Part shown: positions 37,716 to 46,841 of the stretch, piece after piece
How positions within the stretch are numbered: position 1 is the stretch's first letter
How the letters are laid out: every line of letters begins with the position of its first letter
Assembly (NCBI RefSeq): GCF_000186865.1
Contig: NW_008705581.1
Location: 283,428 to 344,861 of the forward strand
DNA: 61,434 nt
Direction: 5' to 3'
DNA from: Aureococcus anophagefferens
Taxonomy: Eukaryota; Sar; Pelagophyceae; Pelagomonadales; Pelagomonadaceae
Program-made: the position numbers and the translations under genes
Notes under the pieces: model-generated
Told to the model about the DNA's origin: nothing
Seen by the model: only the letters and a program-made list of their open reading frames with translations
The model's database searches: none

Positions 37716-38535
37716 TTATCGTAGTATCGCGGGCGGCGCGTAGGTCCGGCCCTTCTGGACCTTCCGCCGGCCCGCGAAGGGGCCCCGGTCGTCGGGCGCG
37801 TGGCACCGCCGCGAGTTGCCCGCGAAGCAGCCCTTGTCGTCGCGCCACCTACGCGTCGGTGGCGGTGTTTCCCGGCCGATCTCCCCCGGACGTCGCCGCG
37901 GCCGCGGGACGCCGCGCGCCGCTGCCAGGTGCCGCAGCGCTTCTTCCCGCCGCTCCGTTCGCAGCAGTGGTCGCGGCACGCGCGCTCCGACGCCACGCCG
38001 GCGACGCGGTCGCCGAGGCCGAAGCACTGGCCCGCGAGCGACTCCGGGCGCCAGCCGTCGTCGCCGCACGCGCGCGCCCGGTCGCCGAGCTGCTCGCCGC
38101 GCCAGAGCTTCGGCGGCGACGCCTCGCACCAGGCCGCGGGCCCGTCCTTCTCCATGCCGATGCGCACGTCGGCGCCGTGGGAGCAGCCGTCGCCTACCGA
38201 GGTCCCGGTCGAAAGCCCCCGGGCGTCGTCGCGGGACGCCGGCCGTCGCCGTCGCGGTACTGCCAGCTCACGCAGACCGCGGACCGGCAGCACGCGGCCT
38301 CGCAGGCCGACGCCGACGCCTCGGGCGGCCGCGACGGCCGCATGTGGGCGCCGCCGGGGCAGGGGCCCAGCAGCTCCGTGGCCTGCCAGGTGCAGTTCGA
38401 TCCGCCCGCGCGCTCGCGCACGTAGCGCGCGACGGCGGCGCCGTGGCTGCTGGCGCACGCGCACGGCGCGACGGCGAGGAGCGTAACAATCGCGTATTGA
38501 CCTGAGATCGAGGCTCGGAGAGCGCCCATATGCAT
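37716..38535 (-). CDS. secreted cysteine-rich protein (PAN/apple-like pattern)
   Basis: Model: complement(37716..37848, 37923..38193, 38250..38535), 229 residues. The signal peptide is YAIVTLLAVAPCACASSHG. The mature part has two related Cys-rich units. Unit 1 has CTWQATELLGPC and ACEAACCRSAVCVSWQYRDG; unit 2 has ACGDDGWRPESLAGQCFGLG and ACRDHCCERSGGKKRCGTWQ then WRDDKGCFAGNSRRC. The C-x3-CC-x(4-8)-C-xx-WQ pattern resembles PAN/apple or related extracellular binding modules common in algal surface proteins. The function is unknown. Both introns are family C elements that fall right after the equivalent WQ positions of the two units. Start 38535 or 38529. Confidence 0.75.
37849..37922 (-). mobile_element. 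introner, family C copy 7
   Basis: A 74-nt intron with GC donor. The target is GCGGCGCG on the donor side and GTGGCGCG on the acceptor side (one mismatch). The element runs CGGCGTCCCGCGG ... GGGAGATCGGCCGGGAAACA ... CGACGCGTAG. Splicing gives GTWQ/WRDDKGC. Confidence 0.88.
38194..38249 (-). mobile_element. introner, family C copy 6, shortest intron
   Basis: A 56-nt intron with perfect target duplication GCGACGGC and GC donor. The element is only 48 nt: CGGCGTCCCGCGACG ... GGCTTTCGACCGGGACC TCGGTAG. The A-rich middle of other copies is deleted. The target lies in a GACGGCGACGGC tandem, so the insertion point could shift by 6 nt. Confidence 0.85.
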
Positions 38536-38628
38536 CGACGAGGCAGCCCAGACGATGGTGCCGTCAAGAAGCAGCCCGGGATCAAGTTCAGCCCGGGCAG
38601 CGCCGCCGCGCGCGCCGCGCCTCGGGCC

Positions 38629-39069
38629 ATGGCCAAGGACGGGGGCGGGTTCGACTTCTCGGCGATCAACGGGTCCATGGCCAAGCAGCTCGTCAAGGAC
38701 ATGCTCGCCGCCTTCGACGCGGACACGAACCGCAAGCGCCTGGCCAAGGCCATCCTCGCCGCGCGCGACGACACGGACGCCCTCATGCTCAAGGTGCTGC
38801 CCCTGGCGACGGCCATCGCGTCCGAGGCCCTGGGGCGCTGGGGCATCGAGGAGGACAGCGAGGGCAACGCCTTCGTCGAGGTCATGAACGCGCTCGCGAA
38901 GCTCGCTCCCGCGGACGAGTTCCTGAGCTACGACATCTACGTGCTCAAGTGCAAGTTCATGCCCTTCCCGCCCGTGAACCGCGCGCCGCCGCCGGGCAAG
39001 GCGCGGCAGACGCGGCCGAAGAAGCCGTCCCTCGACGACGAGAGCGCGGTCTCGGGGCTCTCGAGGTGA
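38629..39069 (+). CDS. small helical protein of unknown function
   Basis: 146 residues from the ATG at 38629 (MAKDGGGFDFSAINGSMAKQ). An upstream in-frame ATG at 38530 overlaps the divergent gene's start codon and is less likely. The sequence is helical: LVKDMLAAFDADTNRKRLAK, AILAARDDTDALMLKVLPLA, FVEVMNALAKLAPADEFLSY. It ends in a basic Pro-rich tail (PPGKARQTRPKKPSLDDESA). No membrane helix, no known motif. Confidence 0.65.
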   Translation: MAKDGGGFDFSAINGSMAKQLVKDMLAAFDADTNRKRLAKAILAARDDTDALMLKVLPLATAIASEALGRWGIEEDSEGNAFVEVMNALAKLAPADEFLSYDIYVLKCKFMPFPPVNRAPPPGKARQTRPKKPSLDDESAVSGLSR

Positions 39070-39286
39070 CGTAAGGCGCGCGCGCCGGGGGTGCTTGTGG
39101 AGCGGCGGCGCGCCGGGGGCGACACTCGCGTTTCGTGGTCGCGACCGCCCGTCGGCGGAAGAGAACGTCGTCGCGGGATCGTCGGTGTGTCTTGGGTATG
39201 ATTACTTTCTTCAACGAAAGTGCAATTTATGATGTTGAATTAATTAAGAACGCCGTACGGTCGACGACGACGGGCAGCACGGCGGC

Positions 39287-40183
39287 ATGGCCGACGACGA
39301 GCTGCTCGCGCTGGATTATTTGCTCGACGCCGACGCGTGCTGCCTCGACCTCGACGCCGACGCGTGCTGCCTCGACCTCGACGACGACGACGCATTGCTC
39401 GCGGCGGCGGGCGGCCTGCCCGACCTCGCGGACGACGGCGCGAGCCCGAGCGCGACGGACGACGCGAGCTCGAGCTCCGGCGCGAGCACCAAGCGGCAGG
39501 GCGTCGAAGGCGCGCCGGCGGGCGCCGAAGCGCGCGGCGCGAGGCCCTGGGGCCGCGACTCGCCGTTCCTGCCCGCCGAGGACGTCGCCATCTGGGAGTT
39601 CGCCTACGACGAGGGCGGCGCGCCCGCGGTCGAGCACCGCCAGCGGCACGACCCCGGCGGCCAGCTCACGTGGGCCAAGGCGCTCGCGGACGGCAAATTC
39701 TCGCGCCGCGGCGCCGCGGTGCGCAACGACGCCGCGGGGCGGAAGATGCTCCGGAACCGCCTGGCCTACCTGAAGAAGCGGCGCGACGCGGACCCGGAGG
39801 GCTTCGAGGCGGCGCTCGACGACGCGCGCGCGGCCCGGGACGCGCTCCGGGACGGGGCGAGGCCGGACCTCTCGGAGAGCGGCGCGCCTCCCGCGGCGGA
39901 CGCGTGCGTGCTGGCCCTGTTCGCGTGCGGCGCGCCCGGGGACCTGGACCACCGGCCGGCGACCGCGCTCTTCACGCGGAACGGGGCCTGGCTCTGCTTC
40001 TTCTGGGTCTGCCTCGGCCTCTACTACGTCTTGCGGTCCACCGACGTGCCGTTGCCGGGGATGCTGTGGCAAATCATGCTCCTGCTGACGGTCCTCGGCC
40101 TCGTTCGTAGCGTCGCTGTGTTGGCGTGGCTGGCCTACCTGCGCCTGCGCAACGGCCGGCCGGAGGAGAAGTCACTACGGTAA
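39287..40183 (+). CDS. unknown protein with C-terminal membrane hairpin
   Basis: 298 residues. The acidic N-terminus contains a perfect nine-residue duplication (LDADACCLD twice; 27-nt DNA repeat at about 39327-39380), then a Ser-rich linker. A basic helical region follows ([40 protein letters not shown]) that could bind nucleic acid or a partner. The C-terminus has two hydrophobic helices, [16 protein letters not shown] and [20 protein letters not shown], and a short basic tail, so it is a tail-anchored or hairpin membrane protein. Family not recognised. Confidence 0.65.
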   Translation: MADDELLALDYLLDADACCLDLDADACCLDLDDDDALLAAAGGLPDLADDGASPSATDDASSSSGASTKRQGVEGAPAGAEARGARPWGRDSPFLPAEDVAIWEFAYDEGGAPAVEHRQRHDPGGQLTWAKALADGKFSRRGAAVRNDAAGRKMLRNRLAYLKKRRDADPEGFEAALDDARAARDALRDGARPDLSESGAPPAADACVLALFACGAPGDLDHRPATALFTRNGAWLCFFWVCLGLYYVLRSTDVPLPGMLWQIMLLLTVLGLVRSVAVLAWLAYLRLRNGRPEEKSLR

Positions 40184-40728
40184 CGTGTGGTGTGTTGCTT
40201 AGCCTGAGGGGCGCGCGCGGTTCGCGCGGCCAGCCTTGGTGTGCCGCACAGCGTCCACGCCGTCGCCCGCAGCCGCAGCAGCCTGACAAAGCCTCTGGCA
40301 GGGGAAAACCGCACAGGCCACCTCTGTGTGCTTCACCTTGCCGCCGCCAACGAGCACGAGTCGGAGAGCGCTCATTTGAAAATGGCGGCCCTCGCACAGA
40401 CGCGCGCGCCCAGCGTCCACGCATCACGCCATCGCACATTCGCCGCACCCGCCAACGCCACCGCACGCTGCGTGCGCCACGCGCGCTGCGCTCGACGCGC
40501 GCGAAACGCCGCCGTTCGCGCCGCAATTCAAACGCACCCAACGACCCAAACTCCACTCGGGTCGGACGACCGCCCGCGCGCACCACCGCCTCGCACCGGC
40601 GCGCCACCACGTGGCCTCGCGCCGCGCGACGCGGTCAAACGCGCGCGCGACATTCAAAGCGAGCGACGCCTCCCCGCCGCGCCGACCGCCCGCCGCTCCG
40701 CAGGCCCCTCAGCGAGCGCGACCGCACG
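40184..40728. other. upstream region of ribonucleotide reductase, C-rich leader
   Basis: 545 bp without a gene. The last ~350 bp are strikingly C-rich and G-poor on the plus strand (CGCACC, CCGCACGC, CAACGCC motifs), unlike the balanced GC of coding regions. This is probably promoter and 5' UTR. The element GAAAATGGCGGCC at 40378-40390 stands out as a possible transcription-factor site, but I cannot assign it in this lineage. Confidence 0.45.
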
Positions 40729-43110
40729 ATGTCCGCGGACGACGACATGCAGGTCGTGAAGCGCAACGGCAAGAAGGAGACCGTGCGCTACGACAAGATC
40801 ACGAGCCGCATCAAGAAGCTCTGCTACGGCCTCGACGCCAAGTACATCAAGCCGAACCAGATCACGCAGAAGGTGATCCAGGGCGTCTACGACGGCGTGA
40901 CGACGCACGAGCTCGACGAGCTCGCGGCCCAGACGACGGCCTACATGGCGACGCAGCACCCCGACTTCTCCGTGCTCGCCGCGCGCATCTCCGTGTCGAA
41001 CCTCCACAAGTCGACGGACAAGACGTTCTCCGACGTCGTCGAGAAGCTCCACAAGCACGTGCACCCCAAGACGAAGAAGCCCGCGGCGCTCATCTCCGAC
41101 GAGACCTACGCCACGGTGCAGAAGCACAAGGACGCGATCAACGCGGCCATCGTCTACGACCGCGACTTCGAGTACGACTACTTCGGCTTCAAGACGCTCG
41201 AGCGGAGCTACCTCATGCGCCTCGACGGCGCGATCGCGGAGCGGCCCCAGCACATGATCATGCGCGTCGCGCTGGGCATCCACGGCGACGACCTCGCGGG
41301 CGCGCTGGAGACCTACGAGATGATGTCGCAGAAGATGTTCACGCACGCGACGCCGACGCTCTTCAACGCCGGCACGCCGCGCCCCCAGCTGTCGTCGTGC
41401 TTCCTGTTGGCCATGAAGGAGGACTCCATCGAGGGCATCTACGACACGCTCAAGCGCTGCGCGGCCATCTCCAAGTACGCGGGCGGCATCGGCCTGTCGG
41501 TGCACAACATCCGCGCGACGGATTCGTACATCCGCGGGTCGAACGGCACGTCGAACGGCATCGTGCCCATGCTCCGCGTCTACAACGACACGGCGCGCTA
41601 CGTGGACCAGGGCGGCGGCAAGCGCAAGGGCTCCTTCGCCATCTACCTCGAGCCCTGGCACGCGGACATCGAGACGTGGCTCGACCTCAAGAAGAACCAC
41701 GGCAACGAGCTCGAGCGCGCGCGCGACCTCTTCTACGGCCTCTGGATCCCGGATCTGTTCATGAAGCGCGTCGAGGCCAACGGGTCCTGGTCCCTCATGT
41801 GCCCCAACGAGTGCCCGGGCCTCGCGGACTGCCACGGCGCGGAGTTCGAGGCGCTCTACGAGCGCTACGAGGCCGAGGGCCGCGCGCGCAAGGCCATCCC
41901 CGCGCAGCAGCTCTGGTTCGCCATCCTCGACAGCCAGGTCGAGACGGGCACGCCCTACATGCTCTACAAGGACGCCTGCAACGGCAAGTCGAACCAGAAG
42001 CACCTGGGGACGATCAAGTCGTCGAACCTGTGCACGGAGATCGTCGAGTACACGGCGCCCGACGAGATCGCGGTCTGCAACCTCGCGTCCATCAACCTCA
42101 CGGCCCACGTCGAGGGCTCCGGCGACGCCGCGACCTTCGACTTCGCCAAGCTCAAGCGCACGGCCTACGTCGTCACGAAGAACCTGAACAAGGTCATCGA
42201 CGTCAACTACTACCCCGTGGAGGAGGCCAAGTCGTCGAACCTCAAGCACCGGCCCATCGGCATCGGCGTCCAGGGCATGGCCGACGCTCTGGTGAAGCTG
42301 CGGTACCCCTACGAGTCCGACGACGCGAAGCGGATCAACAAGGACGTCTTCGAGACCATCTACTTCGGCGCCATGGAGGCGTCCATCGACCTCGCCCGGG
42401 AGCTCGGGCCCTACGACTCCTACGAAGGGTCGCCGACGTCCCAGGGCCTCTTCCAGTTCGACCTCTGGAACGTGAAGCCGTCGGACCGCTGGGACTGGGA
42501 GGGGCTGCGCGCGCGCCTCGGCGAGCACGGCTGCCGCAACTCGCTCCTCCTCGCGCCCATGCCCACGGCGTCGACGGCGCAGATCCTCGGCAACAACGAG
42601 TCCTTCGAGCCCTTCACGTCGAACATGTACACGCGGCGCGTGCTCGCGGGCGAGTTCGCCGTCGTCAACAAGTACCTCCTCCAGGACCTCATCGCGCGGG
42701 GCCTGTGGACGTCGGAGATCCGGAACCAGATCATCGCCGACAAGGGCTCCGTCCAGGGCGTCGCGGCCATCCCCGACGACCTCAAGGCGCTCTACAAGAC
42801 GACGTGGGAGATCAAGCAGAAGTGCGTCCTCGACATGTCCGCGGACCGCGGCGCGTTCATCTGCCAGTCCCAGTCCCTGAACCTCCACATCGCGGACCCG
42901 AACCCGGGCAAGCTCACGTCCATGCACTTCTACGCCTGGAAGAAGGGCCTCAAGACGGGCATGTACTACCTCCGCACGCGGCCCAAGGCCGACGCCATCG
43001 CCTTCACCGTGGACCAGGCCATGGCGGCCAAGAGCCGCGGCGGCGCCGCGCTCAAGCCCGCCAACGGCCAGCAGGAGGAGGAGCACGAGTGCCTCTCCTG
43101 CGGCGCCTAG
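40729..43110 (+). CDS. RRM1: ribonucleoside-diphosphate reductase large subunit (class Ia)
   Basis: 793 residues, the usual length for eukaryotic R1. It reduces ribonucleotides to deoxyribonucleotides together with the small radical subunit. The N-terminal ATP-cone is [20 protein letters not shown] through [20 protein letters not shown]. The catalytic domain has [20 protein letters not shown] (first redox Cys), [35 protein letters not shown] (radical Cys and Glu), [20 protein letters not shown], and the paired Tyr of the radical chain in [13 protein letters not shown]. The C-terminal CLSCG is the thioredoxin-reducible Cys pair. The start ATG at 40729 opens [16 protein letters not shown], as in relatives. 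No intron, and the cleanest protein in the window. A long open frame on the other strand is a shadow. Confidence 0.98.
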   Translation: MSADDDMQVVKRNGKKETVRYDKITSRIKKLCYGLDAKYIKPNQITQKVIQGVYDGVTTHELDELAAQTTAYMATQHPDFSVLAARISVSNLHKSTDKTFSDVVEKLHKHVHPKTKKPAALISDETYATVQKHKDAINAAIVYDRDFEYDYFGFKTLERSYLMRLDGAIAERPQHMIMRVALGIHGDDLAGALETYEMMSQKMFTHATPTLFNAGTPRPQLSSCFLLAMKEDSIEGIYDTLKRCAAISKYAGGIGLSVHNIRATDSYIRGSNGTSNGIVPMLRVYNDTARYVDQGGGKRKGSFAIYLEPWHADIETWLDLKKNHGNELERARDLFYGLWIPDLFMKRVEANGSWSLMCPNECPGLADCHGAEFEALYERYEAEGRARKAIPAQQLWFAILDSQVETGTPYMLYKDACNGKSNQKHLGTIKSSNLCTEIVEYTAPDEIAVCNLASINLTAHVEGSGDAATFDFAKLKRTAYVVTKNLNKVIDVNYYPVEEAKSSNLKHRPIGIGVQGMADALVKLRYPYESDDAKRINKDVFETIYFGAMEASIDLARELGPYDSYEGSPTSQGLFQFDLWNVKPSDRWDWEGLRARLGEHGCRNSLLLAPMPTASTAQILGNNESFEPFTSNMYTRRVLAGEFAVVNKYLLQDLIARGLWTSEIRNQIIADKGSVQGVAAIPDDLKALYKTTWEIKQKCVLDMSADRGAFICQSQSLNLHIADPNPGKLTSMHFYAWKKGLKTGMYYLRTRPKADAIAFTVDQAMAAKSRGGAALKPANGQQEEEHECLSCGA

Positions 43111-43398
43111 GCGCCGCGACTCCGCCCCGGCGCGAGACGCCCGCGACCCCCGCGACAAGCGCGGGGCACGCCGAGGAATCCCCCCCCACCCAAGCCCTAA
43201 CCTCCGTCGCACCTTCCGGGTCGAGGCCGATGTCGGCCCGCGCGACGCCCGGCGGCCGCGCCGCGCTGGACGCCCAGTTTTTTTTGTGCTCGTTGCCGTC
43301 AAGAATTTAGTCGTCGCTGAAAAACTCCACTCTTGCTGCCCGAGAGCGCGAGCCGCCGCGCCGTCGCCGCGCGCACCGGCGAGCCACAGCACGCAATC
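43111..43398. other. intergenic spacer
   Basis: About 290 bp between the reductase stop and the lactonase start, with a C run at 43181-43188 and a T run at 43279-43286. No gene or RNA recognised. Confidence 0.4.
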
Positions 43399-44688
43399 AT
43401 GGCATCCTTCGGCGCTGGGAGCGCCGCCGCTCCTGCCTTCGACGGCGAGCGGCTCATCCTCGTGGGCACCTACGGCCAGGACCTCGGCTTCGTCCAGGGC
43501 CAGGGCGCCGGCGTCTACGCCTTCCGCCTCGACGGCGCCGGCGAGTTCGCGCCGGCCATGTTCCAGAACCGGCCGCTGCTGCCGTCGAGCGCCGTGGGCC
43601 TCAACCCGAGCTACCTCTGCGCGTCGCCGGCGTTCAAACACGTCGTCTACGTCACGGACGAGCGCGCGGACCTGCCGCGCGGCGGCCGCGTGACCGCCGC
43701 GCGCGTCGACCTCGACGCCGCGGGCGGCTCGCCGACGGCGACGGCGCTCGGCGCGCCGCTCGCCTGCGGCGCGACGTCGACGTGCCACGTGAGCGCGACG
43801 GCGACGGCCGTCTTCGTCGCTAATTACTGCGGCGGCGGCGCCTCGACGACGGGCAGCGCCGCGGCCTTCCGCGTCGACGGCGCGACGGGCGCGCTCGTCG
43901 GGACGGCCGGCGCCGCGTCCGACGCCGCGCGGCTGACGGCCCTGCCGCCGGCCGGGGGGCCGGCCTTCCCGCGCGCGGACGCGGGCGCGTCGGCCGAGCG
44001 GCAGGACACGGGCCACGCGCACATGGTGTTGCTATCGAAGGACGAGTCCGCCGTGCTGTGCCCGGACCTCGGCGCGGACGCCGTCTACCGCGTCGACGCG
44101 GCCGCGGGCGCCGCGGAGCTCTGCTGTGTTTTAGCGGCCGGCGACGGCCCGCGCCACGCCGCGTGGCACCCGACGCTCGACGTGCTCTACGTGCTCTGCG
44201 AGCTCTCGTCCGTGCTCCGCGCGTTCCGCGTCGACGGCTCCGGCCGCGCGCTCGGCGACGGCGCGCCCTTCTCCAGCGCGCGCGCGCTGCCGGACCCGTG
44301 CTACCCGGCCGGCGGCGGCCCGCCGGCGAGCCCGCCGTCGACGTGCGCGGCGCTCGTCGTGCACCCGTCGGGCCGGTTCGCCTTCTGCTCGAACCGCGCC
44401 GTCGGCGTCGACGGCCTCGTGACGCGCTTCGACCTCGACGCCGCGGGCGCGCCGGACGCGGCCGTCCACCTCTCGTCGGGCGGTTTGACGCCGCGCGAGC
44501 TCGCCTTCGCCGGGCCGAGCGGCGAGCTCCTCCTCGTCGCGAACCAGGACGACAACGCCATCACCGCCTACGCCGTCGACGCCGACTCCGGCGCGCTCTC
44601 GAAGCGGGGCGCGACGCGGTGCCCGACGCCCGTCTGCCTCCTCGACCTCGGCCCGGCGGCCTTCGCCTTCGCCGACGCGGCGCCCTAG
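43399..44688 (+). CDS. lactonase, 7-bladed propeller (6-phosphogluconolactonase-like)
   Basis: 429 residues from MASFGAGSAAAPAF. The pattern is that of the YbhE/Pgl-type lactonase family: GTYGQDLGFVQGQGAGVYAF opening the propeller, GLNPSYLCASPAFKHVVYVT, ATAVFVANYCGGG with the next blade, DTGHAHMVLLSKDESAVLCP with the conserved His pair, GPRHAAWHPTLDVLYVLCEL (the PRH...Y(V)xxEL signature), and ALVVHPSGRFAFCSNRAVGV with SSGGLTPRELAF and LLVANQDDNAITAYAVD. Bacterial YbhE hydrolyses 6-phosphogluconolactone; eukaryotic members are often of unknown lactone specificity. An in-frame ATG at 43333 would add a short leader. No intron. Confidence 0.87.
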   Translation: MASFGAGSAAAPAFDGERLILVGTYGQDLGFVQGQGAGVYAFRLDGAGEFAPAMFQNRPLLPSSAVGLNPSYLCASPAFKHVVYVTDERADLPRGGRVTAARVDLDAAGGSPTATALGAPLACGATSTCHVSATATAVFVANYCGGGASTTGSAAAFRVDGATGALVGTAGAASDAARLTALPPAGGPAFPRADAGASAERQDTGHAHMVLLSKDESAVLCPDLGADAVYRVDAAAGAAELCCVLAAGDGPRHAAWHPTLDVLYVLCELSSVLRAFRVDGSGRALGDGAPFSSARALPDPCYPAGGGPPASPPSTCAALVVHPSGRFAFCSNRAVGVDGLVTRFDLDAAGAPDAAVHLSSGGLTPRELAFAGPSGELLLVANQDDNAITAYAVDADSGALSKRGATRCPTPVCLLDLGPAAFAFADAAP

Positions 44689-44858
44689 GTAGCAGGGCCC
44701 GTAGCGCCGTCGAAGCGGCGTCGCGTGTACACTGCGGGATGTCGCCGGGGCGAGAAGAGTGTCTCGAGCGATATGATTGGCCAGTCCCAATTCACCGAAA
44801 AACGTTGCTCCCTGGCGAAAGAACAAACCACAGGCAGCCCGCGCCACCGACGTCGACC

Positions 44859-45707
44859 ATGCTCAAGAAGGAGCGCTCCGGGAGGGGCATCGTGAACAAG
44901 GGCAAGGACCTCGACCGCCCGTCCATCGCCGAGGAGACGAAGAACCACGTCGCCGACTCGTTCCACGTCATCAAGAAGCACGGCTACCTCGAGAAGCTGA
45001 GCCGGGGCGCCATGGCCGGCTACCAGAAGCGCTACTTCGTGCTCAGCGGCCCCTACCTCAAGTACTACAAGACAGACCAGCGCAAGGAGCTGTTAGCCGC
45101 CGTCGACGTGCGGCCCGTGCTCCTCGAGGTCGGCAGCGACGCGCGCATGAAGGCCAAAACGCTCTCGCTCCGGCTGCCGCACGAGGACGCGCGCTTCGTG
45201 CTCCGCGCGGAGAGCCCCAAGGACCGCGACGCCTGGCTCCGGGCCATCGCCGAGGTCCAGGTCGAGGCGAAGCGCGACTCGAGTGCGACCTGGGCCGACA
45301 GCGACAGCCTCAAGATCGTCGCCGGCGGGGCCGAGGGCGCGAAGGCGGACGCGCTCCTCGCGGCCGCGCGGGCCCGGGGCCGCGCGGACCTCGAGAGCCC
45401 CCGGGCCTCCGAGGCGCGCGCGTCGACCTTCGACGGCCGCCACGTGTCGTCGCTGACGGCCGCGTCCGTCGTGCCCGTCGCGTCTTCGTGCGACACGTCG
45501 CTCCTCACGTCCGTCGCGACGGCGCCCGCGGGCCGCGCCAGCGCCGCCGAGGCCGCGGCCGCCGAGCCCATCGACCTCCGCGACTCCCTCTCCCGCGAGC
45601 GGTCCTACTCCGCCAAGACAGCGGACGGCAAGGCGCCGCCCGCCGCGCCGGCGACGCCGCCGCCCGCGGCCCTCGGCCCGCCCTGCCTCTCCTTCTTCGG
45701 CTGCTAG
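44859..45707 (+). CDS. PH-domain protein
   Basis: 282 residues from MLKKERSGRGIVNKG. A pleckstrin-homology domain occupies about 40-145: KHGYLEKLSRGAMAGYQKRY (first strands), FVLSGPYLKYYKTDQRKELL, and FVLRAESPKDRDAWLRAIAE, whose Trp is the conserved residue of the C-terminal helix. PH domains bind phosphoinositides or proteins at membranes. The rest is Ser/Ala-rich and disordered, ending in PPCLSFFGC, whose near-terminal Cys could be lipid-modified. No catalytic domain. No intron. Confidence 0.83.
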   Translation: MLKKERSGRGIVNKGKDLDRPSIAEETKNHVADSFHVIKKHGYLEKLSRGAMAGYQKRYFVLSGPYLKYYKTDQRKELLAAVDVRPVLLEVGSDARMKAKTLSLRLPHEDARFVLRAESPKDRDAWLRAIAEVQVEAKRDSSATWADSDSLKIVAGGAEGAKADALLAAARARGRADLESPRASEARASTFDGRHVSSLTAASVVPVASSCDTSLLTSVATAPAGRASAAEAAAAEPIDLRDSLSRERSYSAKTADGKAPPAAPATPPPAALGPPCLSFFGC

Positions 45708-46841
45708 GGCGCGAAGCTAAGTCCCCCTGTGCACGTTGGCTGGGTTGGCTCCGACCCTTCGGGGGAACCGGGGGCCTGGTAGAGGTAAGATGAGTGCAAG
45801 GAGCTCTCGATTCTGCGAGCTGTTGTGGGTCGCGCAACGTGAAGCAACGTCGACATGTTGATAAGTAGAAATAAATGTAAGGTAGTTTGCGCTCGTTCGG
45901 ACGACAAGATATCGGATCGGACGGTGGATAAAAGGCGTCGAAGCTCGAAGAGCATGGACGAGTTTTCAGCGGAGATCGTGCCAGAGCGCAGCCCCATCCA
46001 CAGTAGCAGCTACCATGCCATTGGCTTTATGCTCCGCATGCATCACGCGGACGCACCGGTGAAAACGCGACGTCCGGGCGATTGCGAGGCGACTCAAACG
46101 GGGGGGATCAATGGCTCGGAAGCGACGCGCAGCCCCCTCGCGACCCCATAAAGCTAGTTTCAGAGCCCTCGCAGCGTCGGGAATCGTTCATCAACAGCCC
46201 CGTTGCGTCCGGTCGCAAGGGCTTGTTGCAGAGCTTCGACATCGTCGAACTCTCCTGGTCGGGCTCGGACGCCGCGGCGCATCCCGTCGACTGGCGTCAC
46301 CCATGCGCAGCGACAACACCCCGTGGGGAAGAACGCCGCCGCGGACTCATCCCTCGCCCGATGGAGGACGGTTCCGTGACAGTCCCACGAGGTGGGACCG
46401 ACCTCGCGACCCACCGGCGCCGGATCAGGTGGCCCGAGGGGCGAGGCTGCCCCCGCGCGACGTGACGATGTTGGTCCCACCTCGTGAGAGCGCAACACTC
46501 ACACATTCGACATGTGTGCGCAGGCGACGGTCGTGGTCTCACGAGGTGGGACCGACCTCCAAACCCCGAACAGGGCTGCTTTAGACGCGCCCATCCCGCA
46601 AGACCTAATCGCGCTGCGACGGCAATAACGAAGGAAGCAAGATGTTGGACATTCAATATCTCTTCAGCGTTCATCATCGATTTTTTCGGACAAAGGGTTA
46701 CGCGACCCACAGCTGTGAGTGATATGGTTGCGCCCGAGCCGTGCGAATCGCGCCTGAGCTGTTAGTGTCGCATCGCTGCGCCTGAGCCGTGCGAATCGCT
46801 GCGCGCCCGGAGCTGTAGGAGCTTCGCGCCGGAGTGAGTGC
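45708..46841. other. 1.1-kb gene-free region, less GC-rich, with inverted and direct repeats
   Basis: Clearly less GC-rich than neighbouring genes, with AT-rich patches near 45850 and 46690. CACGAGGTGGGACC occurs at about 46387 and 46539 on the plus strand and inverted at about 46474. A direct repeat CCTGAGC..GTGCGAATCGC lies at 46735-46800, just before the amidase start. No open frame looks like a protein. Possibly a graveyard of mobile DNA. Confidence 0.5.

Noticed and set aside
40378..40390. GAAAATGGCGGCC as an animal-type YY1 or E2F site upstream of RRM1
   Set aside because: The resemblance is to animal consensus sequences; such assignments cannot be transferred to this lineage from one sequence.
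40654..44022. 1122-codon open frame on the minus strand opposite ribonucleotide reductase and the lactonase
   Set aside because: Translation is Arg/Val/Leu/Asp monotone with no family motif, while the plus strand encodes a perfect RRM1. A shadow frame caused by G/C third positions.
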